6,860 bases of DNA from an uncultured Oscillospiraceae bacterium (lineage in GTDB: Bacteria > Bacillota_A > Clostridia > Oscillospirales > Oscillospiraceae), in assembly GCA_900770015.1 (NCBI GenBank), contig CAAGIU010000414.1, forward strand, positions 1 to 6,860. Reading direction: 5' to 3'. Below, in pieces: positions 6,327 through 6,860 of this stretch. Numbering within the stretch: position 1 is the stretch's first letter; each line of letters begins with the position of its first letter. Made by a program: the position numbers and the translations under genes. Under the pieces are notes generated by a model that was not told the origin of the DNA, ran no database searches, and saw only the letters and a list, made by a program, of their open reading frames with translations.

Positions 6327-6761
6327 CTACTGCAATCGTATGGAAAAGCGACACTGCTTTGCTCCACCTAGAATGGTTTCAATTTTTTCGATGGAAAGGG
6401 ACCGGTCCGGTACAAGCTGCTCCATGATCCAAAGGAGGCTCTGCCTGGAGCATTCGCATAGTCTGGCTGAATTCATGTTTGCTTCTGTATGTAAGTCACA
6501 ATTGCAGCTTTCAAATATGATTTCATAGCTGCATCCGCTTTCGAATACACGACCATTTACCCCCTTGATTTCCTTGAGTCTTGAGAAGAATACATCCAAA
6601 TTTCCGTTGCAGTCCTCAAATAGATTCTGATAAAGGTATTTCAGCGCATCCTTACCGCATTGGGCTGCACATTCGGAAAAAAGGCAGCGGCATTCCTGCG
6701 GGCTGAGCTTCTCCAGTCCCTTGTCAAGGCTGTGGAACCAGTTTTCAAAAAATGGGTTCAT
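6327..6761 (-). CDS. Small cysteine-rich cytoplasmic protein, function unknown
   Basis: A 144-residue protein without signal peptide or membrane segment. It carries 11 cysteines (24, 26, 31, 35, 51, 77, 86, 88, 102, 104, 137), several as C-x-C pairs (CRC, CNC, CEC). The C-terminal pattern, CECS followed by an amphipathic stretch and ETILGGAKQCRFSI, resembles the end of ATC-hydrolase-like or V4R-like small ligand- or metal-binding families; this is recalled pattern likeness and is uncertain. The Cys spacing suggests metal or Fe-S binding. The ATG at 6761 is chosen because GGAG (6771-6768 on this strand) precedes it by 6 bases; an upstream in-frame ATG at 6785 lies in the leader hairpin. The gene converges on uraA with no clear terminator of its own between them. 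Promoter and upstream neighbour are cut off by the contig end. Confidence 0.7.
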   Translation of the reverse strand: MNPFFENWFHSLDKGLEKLSPQECRCLFSECAAQCGKDALKYLYQNLFEDCNGNLDVFFSRLKEIKGVNGRVFESGCSYEIIFESCNCDLHTEANMNSARLCECSRQSLLWIMEQLVPDRSLSIEKIETILGGAKQCRFSIRLQ

Positions 6762-6767
6762 CCAGAT

Positions 6768-6775
6768 CTCCTTTC
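6768..6775 (-). promoter_or_regulatory. Ribosome binding site of the cysteine-rich protein gene
   Basis: GAAAGGAG read on the minus strand, with 6 bases before the ATG at 6761. This decides the start against the longer in-frame ATG at 6785, which lies upstream of it. Confidence 0.85.
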
Positions 6776-6781
6776 GATGTA

Positions 6782-6818
6782 ACAAAGCCGCCCCGAAAAA
6801 AACGGGGCGGCTCTTTGT
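6782..6818. terminator. GC-rich hairpin upstream of the minus-strand gene (terminator or leader hairpin)
   Basis: CCGCCCCG (6788-6795) pairs with CGGGGCGG (6803-6810) around a loop of seven A. ACAAAG (6782-6787) pairs with CTTTGT (6813-6818) across a 2-base bulge. Read on the minus strand the stem is followed by TTTGTT, so it could end a gene lying beyond the right edge. Alternatively CATAAT at 6826-6821 (minus) may be a -10 box, which would put the hairpin at the 5' end of the cysteine-rich gene's own mRNA. The -35 position falls in adapter sequence, so this cannot be decided here. Confidence 0.6.
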
Positions 6819-6837
6819 ATATTATGCCAAATAGATG

Positions 6838-6860
6838 AGATCGGAAGAGCGTCGTGTAGG
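6838..6860. other. Illumina adapter contamination at the contig end
   Basis: The last 23 bases begin AGATCGGAAGAGCGTCGTGT and continue to match the Illumina TruSeq read-1 adapter (reverse complement form) to the final base. This is a library artefact. Nothing in this stretch should be read as biology. Confidence 0.96.

Noticed and set aside
4865..6367. 500-codon minus-strand frame over uraA
   Set aside because: Antisense to a well-conserved permease. The product is His/Gln/Asn-rich without a family pattern, and its start lies inside the convergent gene.

Overview
The window looks like one complete metagenomic contig from a gut-type Firmicute (Clostridia, most likely Oscillospiraceae or a relative). 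The reasons are AAAGGAG-type ribosome binding sites, sigma-A-like promoters, a GC-leaning coding style in the large gene, and a secreted BspA-type leucine-rich-repeat protein with tandem Ig-like domains, typical of this group. Taxonomy is inference. Both ends look like assembly ends. The left end coincides with the edge of a 149-base imperfect palindrome. The last 23 bases match an Illumina TruSeq adapter, so genuine genomic sequence probably stops near 6837.

Layout. Bases 1-149 are a large imperfect inverted repeat, probably part of a dispersed repeat. Bases 150-307 hold no certain gene, only ambiguous open frames. A near-consensus promoter (TTGACA, 18 bp, TATAAT) at 308-337 drives a large secreted protein, 395-4495 (1366 aa). 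Its order is signal peptide, Thr/Glu hexapeptide repeats, C39-like cysteine peptidase domain with a visible Cys/His/Asp triad, fibronectin-III-like domain, two BspA-type leucine-rich-repeat modules, a small Cys ribbon and four Ig-like domains. No C-terminal anchor is visible. A hairpin terminator follows.

Next is uraA (4760-6157), an NCS2 uracil (or uracil/xanthine) permease with its own promoter. A terminator-like hairpin in its very short leader makes transcription attenuation likely. A strong terminator at 6190-6221 closes that unit. A convergent minus-strand gene (6327-6761) encodes a 144-residue cysteine-rich cytoplasmic protein of uncertain function, with a GC-rich hairpin just upstream of its ribosome binding site.

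The three genes do not form an operon: each has its own signals and the last is convergent. The most interesting points are the peptidase-LRR-Ig architecture, the compact uraA leader, the palindromic element at the left end, and the adapter tail, which is an artefact a reader must know about.
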